A stretch of 64,000 bases of DNA from Granulosicoccus sp045110475 (GCA_045110475.1 JBGCGC010000012.1:62001-126000); one strand, 5' to 3'. Positions 8,946 to 18,573 are shown, numbered from the stretch's first letter. The notes: generated from the sequence alone by a model not told the origin. Numbers and translations: made by a program.

Positions 8946-9716
8946 CTAGTACCCGTTACGCCTGTCTCGGAGCTCGGCAAAAACCGCGACATCATCAGCA
9001 TCGTCCATACCCAGAGCACGACGGATCCCGGCATCATCAGTACGCAGAAACGGGTTGGTTTTTTTCTCCAGCGACATAGTAACGGGCACGGTAGGTTCAC
9101 CCTTGCTTCTCAGTGATTCAACCTCACTGACGCGCAACTGTAAATCGGTATTTTCCGGATCTACATCCTGCGCAAAGCGCGCATTAGTAGCGGTATATTC
9201 ATGCGCGCAATACATCAGTGTATCTTCTGGCAAATTGCCCAACTTACTGATGCTGGCAAACATCATGGCCGCATCGCCTTCAAACAAACGGCCGCAGCCC
9301 ATACTGAACAAGGTGTCTCCTGTAAAAACCAGCTTATCCTCTGCGAAATAGTAGTTGATCATGTCCGTTGTATGACCCGGCGTATGCAGCGCTGCAACCG
9401 TCTTGCCGGCAAAGTCAAACACAGCGCCATCATCGACATGCTCATCCAGACCTTTGATGGGCTGGGAACGTTCTACCGGACCGATGACGTGACACGATGT
9501 TGCCAGTTTGATTGCCTCAAGCCCAGCCGTGTGGTCACCGTGGTGATGTGTTATCAGCAGATGAGAAAGCACCCAGCCCTTGTCTTTGAGCGCGCCCAAT
9601 GCCGCATCTGCGTCACCGGCATCAATACAAGCCGTCTGACCACTGCTGCTATCGTGGACAAGCACACCATAATTGTCGGACCCATACGGAAACTGAAAAC
9701 ATTCGAGCTTGCTCAT
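8946..9716 (-). CDS. gloB: Hydroxyacylglutathione hydrolase (glyoxalase II)
   Basis: It hydrolyses S-lactoylglutathione to lactate and glutathione, the second step of methylglyoxal detoxification in the cytoplasm. The metallo-beta-lactamase metal motif is plain: LLITHHHGDHTAG, followed by VIGP, HTPGHT, FTGDTLFSMGCGR and the late YCAHEYT. The C-terminal glutathione-binding region is present, including EKKTNPFLR. The start is taken at 9716 (MSKLECFQFPYG), which aligns with family N-termini, rather than a longer in-frame extension inside ytoQ. Its ATG shares one base with the ytoQ stop (TGATG), so the two genes are coupled. Length is 256 residues, normal for the family. Confidence 0.93.
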   Translation of the reverse strand: MSKLECFQFPYGSDNYGVLVHDSSSGQTACIDAGDADAALGALKDKGWVLSHLLITHHHGDHTAGLEAIKLATSCHVIGPVERSQPIKGLDEHVDDGAVFDFAGKTVAALHTPGHTTDMINYYFAEDKLVFTGDTLFSMGCGRLFEGDAAMMFASISKLGNLPEDTLMYCAHEYTATNARFAQDVDPENTDLQLRVSEVESLRSKGEPTVPVTMSLEKKTNPFLRTDDAGIRRALGMDDADDVAVFAELRDRRNGY

Positions 9717-10201
9717 CAGGCTTGTGCCTCTGCCGCAACACATCCGGCAGCGTCGGGTGAGCCCGTAACGTAGCGCAGTATTTCTACCACCTGCTCCGGA
9801 GTTTGCGCCCATCCCATGGCCGCAGCATCGACCTCTTTCAGGGGGTGGATAATGTCATCGTCATGAAGGGTAATGTAAGGCTTGCCCAGAGCCGCACAGT
9901 AACCTGCATCAAAGGCTGCATTCCACTGCTTGTATTGACTGCCAAAGCGGATGATGGCGACATCACATTGCTGGATTTGCGTACGAGTACGAATGGCATT
10001 GACTTTCGATGACTGATGATCGCGCCAGAACCCCTCTTTCGCCTGGCCCAGAACATCTCCGGCTGCGTCGCTGGCACCATGATTGGTGATAGCCGATGTG
10101 AATTGCAGCGGCAGACCAGCGCTTGCGGATGCCTGCATGATGCGCTCCCGCCAATCAGTATGAATTTCGCCAGACAGGTATACGGACCATTTACGTTGCA
10201 T
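9716..10201 (-). CDS. ytoQ: YtoQ family protein
   Basis: The 161-residue product begins KWSVYLSGEIHTDWRE and contains GQAKEGFWRDHQSSKVNAIRT, DVAIIRFGSQYKQWNAAFDAGYCAALGKPYI and LHDDDIIHPLKEVDAAA, the hallmarks of the YtoQ family. The fold resembles nucleoside 2-deoxyribosyltransferase-like proteins, but the biochemical role is not established. An AAGGAG lies 8 bases before the ATG. It is the first gene of a two-gene unit with gloB, overlapping it by one base. The C-terminal tail (SPDAAGCVAAEAQA) is alanine-rich and likely flexible. Confidence 0.85.
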   Translation of the reverse strand: MQRKWSVYLSGEIHTDWRERIMQASASAGLPLQFTSAITNHGASDAAGDVLGQAKEGFWRDHQSSKVNAIRTRTQIQQCDVAIIRFGSQYKQWNAAFDAGYCAALGKPYITLHDDDIIHPLKEVDAAAMGWAQTPEQVVEILRYVTGSPDAAGCVAAEAQA

Positions 10202-10599
10202 ACTGCTACTCCTTAAGTTGATGATGGCCAGAGAGCAGGCGCGGCAGACACAATTCCGCCTGCGCAGGCTCCTCGCCTAGTGGAACATACAAAACCTTCA
10301 TTCGGCGAATCGCTCTGCACTCATCCGACGCTTGCGAACTCGAAAAATTATCGGGCAATCCGTGAGAGCGAGCAACAACACGGCTGGTCACAGGGCGGTT
10401 CACCCGAACAAAGTTACTCAAAGACGATTCTGAGTGAACGTTTTGTATGTTCCACTACACTTGACTCGAGCTACGCACAGAATCCGCAATTAAATCGCAA
10501 TTTTGTGAATATTTCATTTTTTGATACCAACCCCTAACGTTCTGCGCTAACAGGACGCTTTTTTCGATCCAGGCGTACAGGTTACCAGAGCGAACACTC
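10202..10599. other. Divergent intergenic region carrying an inverted-repeat element
   Basis: About 400 bases lie between the divergent ytoQ and TauE-type genes. No gene is supported. The region contains the inverted-repeat element at 10278-10457 and an AT-rich stretch at 10485-10535, where the promoter for the downstream permease would be expected. Confidence 0.5.
10278..10457. mobile_element. Candidate MITE: 180 bp with 18-bp perfect inverted ends
   Basis: TAGTGGAACATACAAAAC at 10278-10295 recurs exactly, inverted, at 10440-10457, with 144 bases between. Weaker complementarity continues inward (TTCATTCGGCGAATCG against the complement of the right inner flank). The outermost TA on both sides could be a TA target duplication, as made by IS630/Tc1-like transposases, leaving 16-bp terminal repeats. 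There is no transposase or coding frame inside. Alternatives are an invertible regulatory segment or a very large hairpin. Confidence 0.5.
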
Positions 10600-11364
10600 A
10601 TGCTCGACACTTTGCAGTTCCATCTCCAGCTATCAGCCAGCTCACTGGCGTTTGCCGCTCTTGTCGTGCTTGTTGCAGGCATGTTACGTGGCTTTTCAGG
10701 ATTCGGTCTTTCGGCTCTGGTCATGGCGGGTCTGGCACTGCTGATTCCACCGATCGCCTTGATTCCTGTGTGTTTTTTGCTGGAATTGGTGTCCGGTGCG
10801 GTCATGTTCAGAGGAGGCCTTGCAGAGGCCGATCGCCCGCTTGTCATTGCTCTTGTCGTCGGAACAGCCGTGGGAATGCCTATTGGATTGGCAGCAACTC
10901 ATGGCTTGCCGCCGGAGACATCCCGTCTTGTCGCGCTGCTACTGATTCTGTTCCTCGCAGCACTTCAAATGTTCAAGTTATCTCCCGCTTTCCTCGGGTC
11001 GAAAAAGAGTGTGTATCTGGCGGGGCTGTTTGCCGGAATGGTGACAGGCCTTGCTAGTATCGGCGGAATGGTCGTCGCTTTGTACATTCTGTCACTCAGA
11101 GTATCGGCGCGTGAAGTCAGGGCATCTCTGGTTCTTTACCTGTTTGTCAGCATGGCAGTCTCAGCTTTCTGGCTTCTCAGTACTGGAACACTGGATACGC
11201 TGGCGTTCAAACGCGGGCTGTTACTAGCGCCTATGGTTGTTCTGGGCGTTTTTATCGGAACCTGGTTGTTTCGCCCCTCCCTGGAGCCGTTTTATAAACG
11301 CTTCTGCCTGTTCATGCTCATGTCACTTGCAGGGTTCGGCCTGTTCCGTCTTCTAGTGTTGTAG
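10600..11364 (+). CDS. TauE/SafE-family sulfite/sulfonate exporter-like permease
   Basis: This 254-residue integral membrane protein belongs to the TSUP (TauE/SafE, formerly DUF81) group. It shows about eight hydrophobic segments and the family features GMLRGFSGFGLSALVMAGL near residue 27 and GLFAGMVTGLASIGG near residue 145. These are the two repeated glycine-rich half motifs. Family members export sulfite, sulfoacetate or other small anions, or take them up. The substrate here cannot be told from sequence. It stands alone between the inverted-repeat element and a glutathione-transferase-type gene 50 bases downstream, with which it may be co-transcribed. Confidence 0.85.
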   Translation: MLDTLQFHLQLSASSLAFAALVVLVAGMLRGFSGFGLSALVMAGLALLIPPIALIPVCFLLELVSGAVMFRGGLAEADRPLVIALVVGTAVGMPIGLAATHGLPPETSRLVALLLILFLAALQMFKLSPAFLGSKKSVYLAGLFAGMVTGLASIGGMVVALYILSLRVSAREVRASLVLYLFVSMAVSAFWLLSTGTLDTLAFKRGLLLAPMVVLGVFIGTWLFRPSLEPFYKRFCLFMLMSLAGFGLFRLLVL

Positions 11365-11414
11365 CATTCACCGGCGATTTCGCTTTCAGCCGATCAACCA
11401 ACGGGAGTACGTTA

Positions 11415-12398
11415 ATGGGATTGCTTGTCGATGGACAGTGGCACGACACCTGGTATGACACCGATTCAACGGGCGGAAAGTTTCAGCGTTCGGAGGCAGG
11501 ATTCAGGAACTGGATAACGGCCGATGGCTCAGCGGGCCCCACTGGTTCCGGAGGCTTCAAGGCAGAAGCAGGTCGATATCATCTTTATGCAAGCTACGCG
11601 TGCCCGTGGGTTCACCGAGTGCTGATCTACCGCACCCTTAAAGGCCTGGAATCAATGATTGATGTGTCATTCGTGCATTGGTTCATGGCAGATCGTGGGT
11701 GGACATTCAATGAGGATGATAATGGTATCGTCGGCGATCGCTTGAATGGCAAGGAATTGATGCATCAGATATACACACTGGCTGATCCGGAGTACTCCGG
11801 CAGAGTCACCGTACCTGTGATTTGGGACAAGCAAACCGGCACCATCGTATCCAATGAATCCTCCGAGATAATACGCATGCTCAACAGCGCCTTTGACGGT
11901 GTCGGCGCGCAGCAGGATGATTACTATCCTGAGCCCTTGCGTGGCCCGATCGATACGATTAACGATCGAGTCTATGACACACTGAACAATGGCGTGTACA
12001 AGAGCGGGTTTGCGACAACCCAATCAGCTTATGATGAAGCTGTAGTGCCTTTGTTCGAAACGCTGGACTGGCTGGAGGGCCTGCTTGAAGACAAGCGCTT
12101 TCTTTGTGGAGCACAACCCACAGAGGCTGACTGGCGACTACTGCCGACGCTACTACGCTTTGACCTTGTGTATCACGGGCATTTCAAATGCAATCTTAAA
12201 CGCTTACAAGACTACCCGAACCTGTGGGCATACACTCGTGACCTCTATCAATGGCCAGGTATCGCGGCGACCTGTAATTTCGAACACGCAAAACGTCATT
12301 ACCTGGAAAGCCACGACACAATCAATCCCTACAGGATTCTGCCAATAGGCCCAGCCATCAATTTTGACGAAGCACACGGACGAGAGTCTTTAGGTTAA
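11415..12398 (+). CDS. yqjG: Glutathionyl-hydroquinone reductase (YqjG/ECM4 family)
   Basis: The 327-residue enzyme reduces glutathionyl-hydroquinones using glutathione. The N-terminal thioredoxin-like domain has the catalytic motif YACPWVHR with Cys63, at the same position I recall for E. coli YqjG. TVPVIWDKQTGTIVSNESSEI is the cis-proline/glutathione-binding region. The helical C-terminal domain contains CGAQPTEADWRLLPTLLRFD and HYLESHDTINPYRILPIGP, the latter being the family tail. It follows the permease gene by 50 bases on the same strand. The family is certain; the physiological quinone is unknown. Confidence 0.92.
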   Translation: MGLLVDGQWHDTWYDTDSTGGKFQRSEAGFRNWITADGSAGPTGSGGFKAEAGRYHLYASYACPWVHRVLIYRTLKGLESMIDVSFVHWFMADRGWTFNEDDNGIVGDRLNGKELMHQIYTLADPEYSGRVTVPVIWDKQTGTIVSNESSEIIRMLNSAFDGVGAQQDDYYPEPLRGPIDTINDRVYDTLNNGVYKSGFATTQSAYDEAVVPLFETLDWLEGLLEDKRFLCGAQPTEADWRLLPTLLRFDLVYHGHFKCNLKRLQDYPNLWAYTRDLYQWPGIAATCNFEHAKRHYLESHDTINPYRILPIGPAINFDEAHGRESLG

Positions 12399-12506
12399 GG
12401 TTGAGAAAACGTATCGAGCGATCTGGTCAACAGCTTTCAGTTGCTGACCCTTCGGTTGCTTTCAGATACCAGATTGGTTTTTATCACGACGAGGATGACA
12501 GTCCCC

Positions 12507-13271
12507 ATGCATGAACTCACCGGACAATGTGCCATTATCACCGGAGCCAGCCGAGGCATTGGTGCGGCCACTGCACAAGAGATGGCCGCAAACGGTATGC
12601 ACGTAGTCCTTGCTGCACGCTCCATCACCGACTGCGAGCGAGTTGTAGAAGACATACGTGACAACGGCGGACAGGCCACTTGCGTTACCTGCGATGTCAG
12701 TCGTTACGAGCAACTGCAAAAAGCAGTAGCGCATGCGATTAAGGAATATGGACGCCTGGATGTACTGGTGAACAACGCCGGCACCATTGATCCCATTGCG
12801 AACCTGGCTGATTCGGATCCCGATAGCTGGTCCAATGTGGTTGATATCAATCTTAAAGGTGTGTACTACGGAATTCGCGCGGTTCTGCCTATCATGCAGG
12901 ATCAGAAAAGTGGCGTGATCATCAATGTCAGCTCAGGTGCCGCAACCAACGCACTGGAAGGCTGGAGCCATTACTGTGCGACCAAGGCAGGCGTGCTGTC
13001 TCTGACAAAATGCGTACACAAAGAATACGCAAGCTATGGCGTGCGATGTATCGGCATGAGTCCGGGAACGGTGGCCACTGACATGCAGGTATCCATCAAG
13101 AAATCCGGCGTAGGGCCGGTGAGCCAGATGGACTTTGCCGATCATATCCCACCGGAATGGCCGGCAAAAGCCATCAACTACCTGTGCACGTCAGATGCGG
13201 CCGAGTTCTCTGGAACGGATTTTTCCATCAAGACTGATGAGGGCCGAAGGCGAGCCGGATTAATCGACTAA
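12507..13271 (+). CDS. Short-chain dehydrogenase/reductase (SDR)
   Basis: This is a classical SDR of 254 residues using NAD(P). Visible features are the Rossmann motif TGASRGIG (12-19), CDVS, NNAG near residue 92, the catalytic INVSS serine, and YCATK for the Tyr/Lys pair. PGTVATDM and a final dinucleotide-binding region follow. The 12507 ATG is preferred: the upstream in-frame starts add a non-conserved stretch, and GAGGA sits about 11 bases before it. The substrate is unknown. It converges with gltX, leaving 78 bases without an obvious terminator. Confidence 0.88.
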   Translation: MHELTGQCAIITGASRGIGAATAQEMAANGMHVVLAARSITDCERVVEDIRDNGGQATCVTCDVSRYEQLQKAVAHAIKEYGRLDVLVNNAGTIDPIANLADSDPDSWSNVVDINLKGVYYGIRAVLPIMQDQKSGVIINVSSGAATNALEGWSHYCATKAGVLSLTKCVHKEYASYGVRCIGMSPGTVATDMQVSIKKSGVGPVSQMDFADHIPPEWPAKAINYLCTSDAAEFSGTDFSIKTDEGRRRAGLID

Positions 13272-13349
13272 ATTCATCTGAAGCCTGAAACGAGACCACT
13301 TTGAGACAACGAATCGATGCAAGGCAGCTCGCACGCGCAGCTAACAGCG

Positions 13350-14753
13350 CTAGCTCTGCCGACAGATCTCGATGGCCCTCTCCAAGCGCTCTATCACATC
13401 ATCCTTCTCAATCAGTGCAATAGTGTCTGCCATAGATGGAGATTGCGTGCCTCCCGTTATCGCCAGACGCAAAGGCTGTCCCAACTTTCCAAAACCGATA
13501 CCCAGTGATTCAGCGCAAGCATCCAGAGCAGACTGGATAGCGGTTGCATCCCAGTTATCCAGTACGAGCAACCGACTCATAGCATCACTCAGAACATCAG
13601 CAGTCTGCGCCTTGAATTGCTTCTTCCGGGCTTTCTCGTCATAGCTGTCAGGGGCTTTGTAAAAATACACAGCAGCGTCTGCCATCTCGACCAGGGTTTT
13701 TGCACGATCGCGCAACAGCATGGCAACGTCCCTCAAGGGGTAGCCTTTGTCAGTCTCGACATTCAGCTTCTGCATGTAGGGTAACAAGGCCTCACCCAGA
13801 TGCGCTGCGCTGGACTGCTGAAAATACTGCTGGTTCACCCATTCAAGCTTCTTGTCGTCAAACACTGAGCCGGAACGATTAACAGCCTCTAGCGTGAACA
13901 ACTCGCGCATCTCATCAGCAGTAAACAATTCCTGATCGTGATGAGACCAACCCAGCCGCACAAGATAGTTGAGCAAAGCTTCAGGAAGATAGCCATCCTC
14001 GGCGTACTGCATGACACTAACCGCGCCATGGCGCTTGGACATGCGCTTTCCATCTTCTCCCAGAATCATGGGCAGATGCGCAAACACAGGACGCTGGGCA
14101 CCCAGAGCGTCAAAGATATTGATCTGCCGCGGCGTGTTGTTGATGTGATCATCACCGCGAATGACATGCGTGATCTGCATGTCAATATCATCGACCACCA
14201 CTGTCAGGTTGTAGGTAGGTGTACCATCGGAGCGCATGATGATAAGGTCATCGAGCTCGGCATTGCCGATCACAATAGGACCTTTGACGGCATCATCGAT
14301 AGTGACTTCACCCGACAATGGATTCTTGAATCTGATAACAGGCTTGATACCTTCAGGCGGTGTATCGGTACGGTCACGCCAATAACCGTTATAACGAGGC
14401 TTCTGTTTGTTGGCTGTGGCTTCTTCGCGCATTGCCGTCAACTCATCTGGCGTACAGTAACAATGATAGGCATGTCCGGTGTCCATCAATTGCTGTACGA
14501 CTTCACGATAGCGCTCAAAGCGCTTTGTCTGATAAAAGGGCCCCTCATCATAATCCAGACCTAGCCAGTTCATGCCATCCAGAATCGCCTGCACCGACGC
14601 CTGCGTCGAACGCGCCTGGTCAGTATCTTCGATCCGCAGAACAAACTCCCCACCATGCTTTCGGGCAAACAGATAACAGAACAGTGCAGTACGGGCACCG
14701 CCGATATGGAGGTAGCCGGTGGGGCTTGGAGCAAATCGGGTACGAACCTTCAT
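13350..14753 (-). CDS. gltX: Glutamate--tRNA ligase
   Basis: This class I aminoacyl-tRNA synthetase charges tRNA-Glu. The 467-residue product starts MKVRTRFAPSPTGYLHIGG, containing the HIGH-type signature, and has KRMSKRHG as the KMSKS-type signature. ITHVIRGDDHINNTP and LLNYLVRLGWSHHD are typical catalytic-domain blocks, and the helical anticodon-binding domain fills the C-terminal third. The length is normal for a discriminating bacterial GluRS. No strong ribosome site precedes the ATG. It is transcribed alone, convergent with the SDR gene. Confidence 0.97.
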   Translation of the reverse strand: MKVRTRFAPSPTGYLHIGGARTALFCYLFARKHGGEFVLRIEDTDQARSTQASVQAILDGMNWLGLDYDEGPFYQTKRFERYREVVQQLMDTGHAYHCYCTPDELTAMREEATANKQKPRYNGYWRDRTDTPPEGIKPVIRFKNPLSGEVTIDDAVKGPIVIGNAELDDLIIMRSDGTPTYNLTVVVDDIDMQITHVIRGDDHINNTPRQINIFDALGAQRPVFAHLPMILGEDGKRMSKRHGAVSVMQYAEDGYLPEALLNYLVRLGWSHHDQELFTADEMRELFTLEAVNRSGSVFDDKKLEWVNQQYFQQSSAAHLGEALLPYMQKLNVETDKGYPLRDVAMLLRDRAKTLVEMADAAVYFYKAPDSYDEKARKKQFKAQTADVLSDAMSRLLVLDNWDATAIQSALDACAESLGIGFGKLGQPLRLAITGGTQSPSMADTIALIEKDDVIERLERAIEICRQS

Positions 14754-14961
14754 GAGACAAGCTGCGCGGTATCAAGGGGGAAGAAGTGTACCAAAGGCCA
14801 ATGTGCTTGGCACTTCGTTCAGATATTGTGGATCAGACAAGATAATTCACCCACAGAACATGACAAGCGCGTAATTCCCGGTGACTTTCGGTATTTGTAC
14901 CAAGCACATCAAGACCGAAGCACCGCTATACTACATTTAGGTAACTTTGAACCAATCGCAG

Positions 14962-15723
14962 ATGTCACGAGTTGAGCCACCCGCAGCACCCACTGTCTCT
15001 AAAAAAGAGCAGGCTCCACGGTGGCTGTCTTGCGCTGCAACCAATCTTGGGCATGTACGCAAGGTCAATGAAGATTCCTTTCTGGACGCCCGTGAACAGA
15101 ACCTGTGGGTCGTCGCCGACGGCATGGGCGGTCACAGCCGGGGGGATCGAGCCAGTCAGACCATTATTGAGGCCTTGCACACATTCAAGGCAGGCAACAC
15201 CGCATTGGACAGCGTTGAGGACCTGCTTAACCGGCTCAATGAAGCCAATACTTCATGCAGGCAACTCGCAGAAGGCAAGGTCATGGGTAGCACGGTTGCG
15301 GCTCTTTATATTCACGCAAACGCCGCCTTTGTTCTCTGGGCTGGCGATAGCCGGATATACCGCCAGCGAAACGGCGAATTCAGCCAACTGACCGATGATC
15401 ACAGCCTTGTACAAGAGCTGCACCGACTGGGTGAGTTGACAGCCGACGAGGCAGAAAACCACCCCTCGGCCAACGTTATAACACGCGCGATCGGCGTTGC
15501 TGACGAAATTGATATTCAGGTGCGTCAGGTCAATATCCAACCTGGCGATCGCTTTCTTCTGTGTAGCGACGGCCTGTTCAAGGATGTAAAACCTGAAGAA
15601 GTTGATAATAATCTGGCATTGCCATCACCGAGGCAGGCACTCGATCAACTGGTCAAGCTCGCCCTACGACGCGGTGGCACGGATAACGTCACCGCCATTG
15701 TCGTACAGTCACCTACAATCTGA
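14962..15723 (+). CDS. PP2C-type serine/threonine protein phosphatase
   Basis: The 253-residue cytoplasmic phosphatase removes phosphate from Ser/Thr residues with two metal ions. All core motifs are visible: RKVNEDSF, VVADGMGGHSRGD, GSTVAAL, WAGDSRIYRQR, LTDDHSLVQEL, FLLCSDGLFKDV and GGTDNVTAIVV. The ATG at 14962 is chosen over an in-frame TTG 15 bases upstream. A TATACT at 14927-14932 would serve as a -10 element with a short leader. No partner kinase or FHA gene lies next to it in this window, so its target is unknown. Confidence 0.9.
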   Translation: MSRVEPPAAPTVSKKEQAPRWLSCAATNLGHVRKVNEDSFLDAREQNLWVVADGMGGHSRGDRASQTIIEALHTFKAGNTALDSVEDLLNRLNEANTSCRQLAEGKVMGSTVAALYIHANAAFVLWAGDSRIYRQRNGEFSQLTDDHSLVQELHRLGELTADEAENHPSANVITRAIGVADEIDIQVRQVNIQPGDRFLLCSDGLFKDVKPEEVDNNLALPSPRQALDQLVKLALRRGGTDNVTAIVVQSPTI

Positions 15724-15746
15724 TTGACGTTAAGAGTCTGGTTAGA

Positions 15747-15779
15747 TCTGGTCCAATCACAACTCATGATCGGACCAGA
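15747..15779. terminator. Inverted repeat between convergent PP2C and clpB genes
   Basis: TCTGGTCC and GGACCAGA form an 8-bp perfect stem around 17 bases between the two convergent stop codons. There is no T-run on either side, so a bidirectional terminator is only a possibility. Confidence 0.3.
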
Positions 15780-15829
15780 ACCTGCCGGTTACAACGTTGC
15801 CTGTCTTACTGCAAAGCTTTTTGAACGCT

Positions 15830-18439
15830 TTAGTGCACTAAAGCTACGCTGGGTACATGCTCCTCATTCGAAAACACAAGTTCCTGCCCAATTGCATCAA
15901 CGAATATTGTCTCCCCCGCAATAAACTCTCCAGCGAGAATCTTCTGCGCCAGCGGATTCTCTACCTGTTGCTGAATTTCACGGCGTAGCGGTCGTGCACC
16001 ATACACCGGATCAAAACCAGCCTCTCCGATACGATCCAGGGCCGCCTCCGTCATCACCAGATCCAGATTACGGGCAGCCAGCCGTTTTGCGAGGTGTGAC
16101 ACCTGAATGCCGGCAATCATGCGAATGTTCTCGGCAGACAATGGCTGAAATACAACAGACTCATCGACACGATTGATGAACTCGGGCCTGAAATGCTGAC
16201 CGACAATTTCCATCACCGCCGTTTTCATTGAGTCATAGTTTTCTCGACCCGTCAGTTCCTGAATAACATGACTACCCAGATTCGACGTCATGACGATAAC
16301 CGTATTGCGAAAATCCACGGTTCGTCCCTGTCCGTCTGTCAGACGACCATCATCAAGTACCTGCAAGAGAATATTAAAAACATCACTGTGCGCCTTCTCG
16401 ACCTCGTCGAGTAAGATCACCGAGTAAGGTTTACGTCGCACAGCCTCTGTCAGATACCCACCCTCCTCATAACCGACATAACCGGGAGGCGCGCCAATAA
16501 GCCTCGCAACAGAATGCTTTTCCATGAACTCTGACATGTCGATTCTAACCATCGCATCGTCGGCATCGAACATGAAACTTGCCAGCGCTTTGGTCAGCTC
16601 TGTCTTACCCACACCTGTAGGCCCGAGAAACAGGAACGAGCCAATGGGACGATCAGGATCAGACAATCCCGCGCGTGACCGGCGAATGGCATCAGAAACA
16701 GCCTTTACCGCTTCAACCTGTCCGACCAGCCGCTTGCTCAATTCATTTTCCATACGCAGGAGCTTGTCCTTTTCACCTTCCATCATCTTGCTGACAGGTA
16801 TACCAGTCCACTTGGCCACAACCTCGGCGATCTCTTCGGCGGTGACATTGGTACGCAGCAGCGTCATCTCCTGATCGTTATTGTTTTCCAGAGCCTCAGC
16901 CAATGACTTCTCCAAAGCCGGGATCTGCCCGTACTGCAACTCTGACATCCGCGTAAGATCTCCCGCGCGCCGGGCAGTTTCCAGTTCCAGACGCACGCGT
17001 TCCAGCTCCTCCTTGATGCCGGTTGCATTATGCACAGAAGCTTTTTCAGCGTTCCATATCTCTTCCAGATCGGCAAACTGTTTTTCCAGCACCTCAACTT
17101 CTGCATCCAGATCGGCAAGCCGCTTGATAGACGCCTCATCTGATTCCTTGACCAGAGCTTCGCGTTCTATCTTGAGCTGAATGATACGACGCTCCAGTTT
17201 GTCCAGCGCTTCGGGCTTGGAATCGATCTCCATTCGAATATGGGATGCTGCCTCGTCAATAAGATCAATCGCTTTATCTGGCAATTGACGATCACTGATA
17301 TAGCGGTGAGACAGCGTCGCTGCCGCAACGATGGCAGGGTCCGTAATATCAACACCATGATGAACCTCATAGCGCTCCTTTAATCCACGCAGGATGGCGA
17401 TGGTGTCCTCTACACTGGGCTCATTGACAAGAATTTTCTGAAAACGTCGCTCTAGTGCTGCATCCTTCTCAACATACTGACGGTATTCGTCAAGCGTAGT
17501 CGCACCAATGCAATGAAGCTCTCCACGCGCAAGCGCAGGCTTGAGCATATTGCCAGCATCCATGGATCCTTCTGCCTTCCCGGCACCTACCATCGTATGA
17601 ATTTCGTCTATAAAAAGAATGATCTGGCCTTCCTGTTTGGCAAGATCACTCAGAACCGCCTTGAGGCGTTCCTCGAATTCACCACGAAACTTGGCTCCCG
17701 CAATCAAGGCACCCATGTCCAGTGACAACACGCGTTTGTTTTTTATACCATCAGGCACTTCACCATCAACGATACGTTGGGCGAGCCCTTCAACCAATGC
17801 CGTTTTTCCCACACCGGGCTCACCGATGATCACAGGGTTATTCTTGGTACGACGCTGCAATACCTGGATGGCACGACGGATTTCATCATCACGGCCAATG
17901 ACGGGGTCAATCTTGCCTTGTTCAGCTCGCTCTGTGAGATCAATGGTATAGCGCTCAAGTGCCTTGCGATTGTCTTCGGCATTCTGATCGGTGACAGGGC
18001 CACTCTGAATGTCTTCAAGGGTCTTCTTGACGGCAGCAACATTGGCACCATTGGCAATCAGAAGCTCGGCTATGGAGTTTTTCTTCTCCTCAAGAGATGC
18101 CAGCAAGAACAACTCGGAGGAGATGTACTGATCATCTCTCTTCTGAGCAGCCTTGTCTGTCAGGTTGAGCAATCGCCCCAGTTCGTTGGATACGTGCAGT
18201 TGCCCACCGCCACCTTCCACTTTCGCCATGCGATCCAGGAGCTTGTCCAACCCGGTTCGCAAACCATTGACATTGACGCCTGACTGCGCCAACACGGGTC
18301 GCACACCGCTGCCGTCCTGATCCAGCATGGCGATCAAAAGATGAGCCGGCTCAATGAATTGATGGTCGCGCCCGACGGCCAATGACTGTGCGTCTTGCAA
18401 TGCCAGCTGGAACTTGCTGGTTAGTTTTTCCATTCTCAT
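15830..18439 (-). CDS. clpB: ATP-dependent disaggregase ClpB
   Basis: ClpB is a hexameric AAA+ chaperone that threads and rescues aggregated proteins together with DnaK. The 869-residue protein starts MRMEKLTSKFQLALQDAQSL, aligning with E. coli ClpB, behind AGGAGA. The N-domain repeats come first, then AAA1 with GEPGVGKTALVEG and LFIDEIHTMVG. The long coiled-coil M-domain (about 410-530, Glu/Lys/Leu-rich) and AAA2 with FLGPTGVGKTELTKA and ILLDEVEKAH follow. The C-terminal domain ends LVFSNEEHVPSVALVH. A sigma32-type promoter is visible upstream. In E. coli clpB is the last of rluD-pgeF-clpB; here the order is the same, but a 433-base gap separates it from pgeF. Confidence 0.97.
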   Translation of the reverse strand: MRMEKLTSKFQLALQDAQSLAVGRDHQFIEPAHLLIAMLDQDGSGVRPVLAQSGVNVNGLRTGLDKLLDRMAKVEGGGGQLHVSNELGRLLNLTDKAAQKRDDQYISSELFLLASLEEKKNSIAELLIANGANVAAVKKTLEDIQSGPVTDQNAEDNRKALERYTIDLTERAEQGKIDPVIGRDDEIRRAIQVLQRRTKNNPVIIGEPGVGKTALVEGLAQRIVDGEVPDGIKNKRVLSLDMGALIAGAKFRGEFEERLKAVLSDLAKQEGQIILFIDEIHTMVGAGKAEGSMDAGNMLKPALARGELHCIGATTLDEYRQYVEKDAALERRFQKILVNEPSVEDTIAILRGLKERYEVHHGVDITDPAIVAAATLSHRYISDRQLPDKAIDLIDEAASHIRMEIDSKPEALDKLERRIIQLKIEREALVKESDEASIKRLADLDAEVEVLEKQFADLEEIWNAEKASVHNATGIKEELERVRLELETARRAGDLTRMSELQYGQIPALEKSLAEALENNNDQEMTLLRTNVTAEEIAEVVAKWTGIPVSKMMEGEKDKLLRMENELSKRLVGQVEAVKAVSDAIRRSRAGLSDPDRPIGSFLFLGPTGVGKTELTKALASFMFDADDAMVRIDMSEFMEKHSVARLIGAPPGYVGYEEGGYLTEAVRRKPYSVILLDEVEKAHSDVFNILLQVLDDGRLTDGQGRTVDFRNTVIVMTSNLGSHVIQELTGRENYDSMKTAVMEIVGQHFRPEFINRVDESVVFQPLSAENIRMIAGIQVSHLAKRLAARNLDLVMTEAALDRIGEAGFDPVYGARPLRREIQQQVENPLAQKILAGEFIAGETIFVDAIGQELVFSNEEHVPSVALVH

Positions 18440-18484
18440 GGGAATCTCCTGTATAGCGATTCGCGCAAATTTCGTTGATGGAAC

Positions 18485-18514
18485 TATTGTGGTGGTGCCA
18501 ATGGTCAATTCAAG
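18485..18514 (-). promoter_or_regulatory. Heat-shock (sigma32-type) promoter of clpB
   Basis: On the minus strand CTTGAATT (18514-18507) and CCACAATA (18492-18485) are separated by 14 bases. They resemble the sigma32 elements CTTGAAA and CCCCATNT. The -10 lies about 45 bases before the clpB ATG. The match is partial but clpB is a classical member of this regulon. Confidence 0.5.
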
Positions 18515-18573
18515 CTAACGAGGGTGCATGATTGTTAAATCAACGGGAGACAGCGGTAAGAACTGACCAAGTG

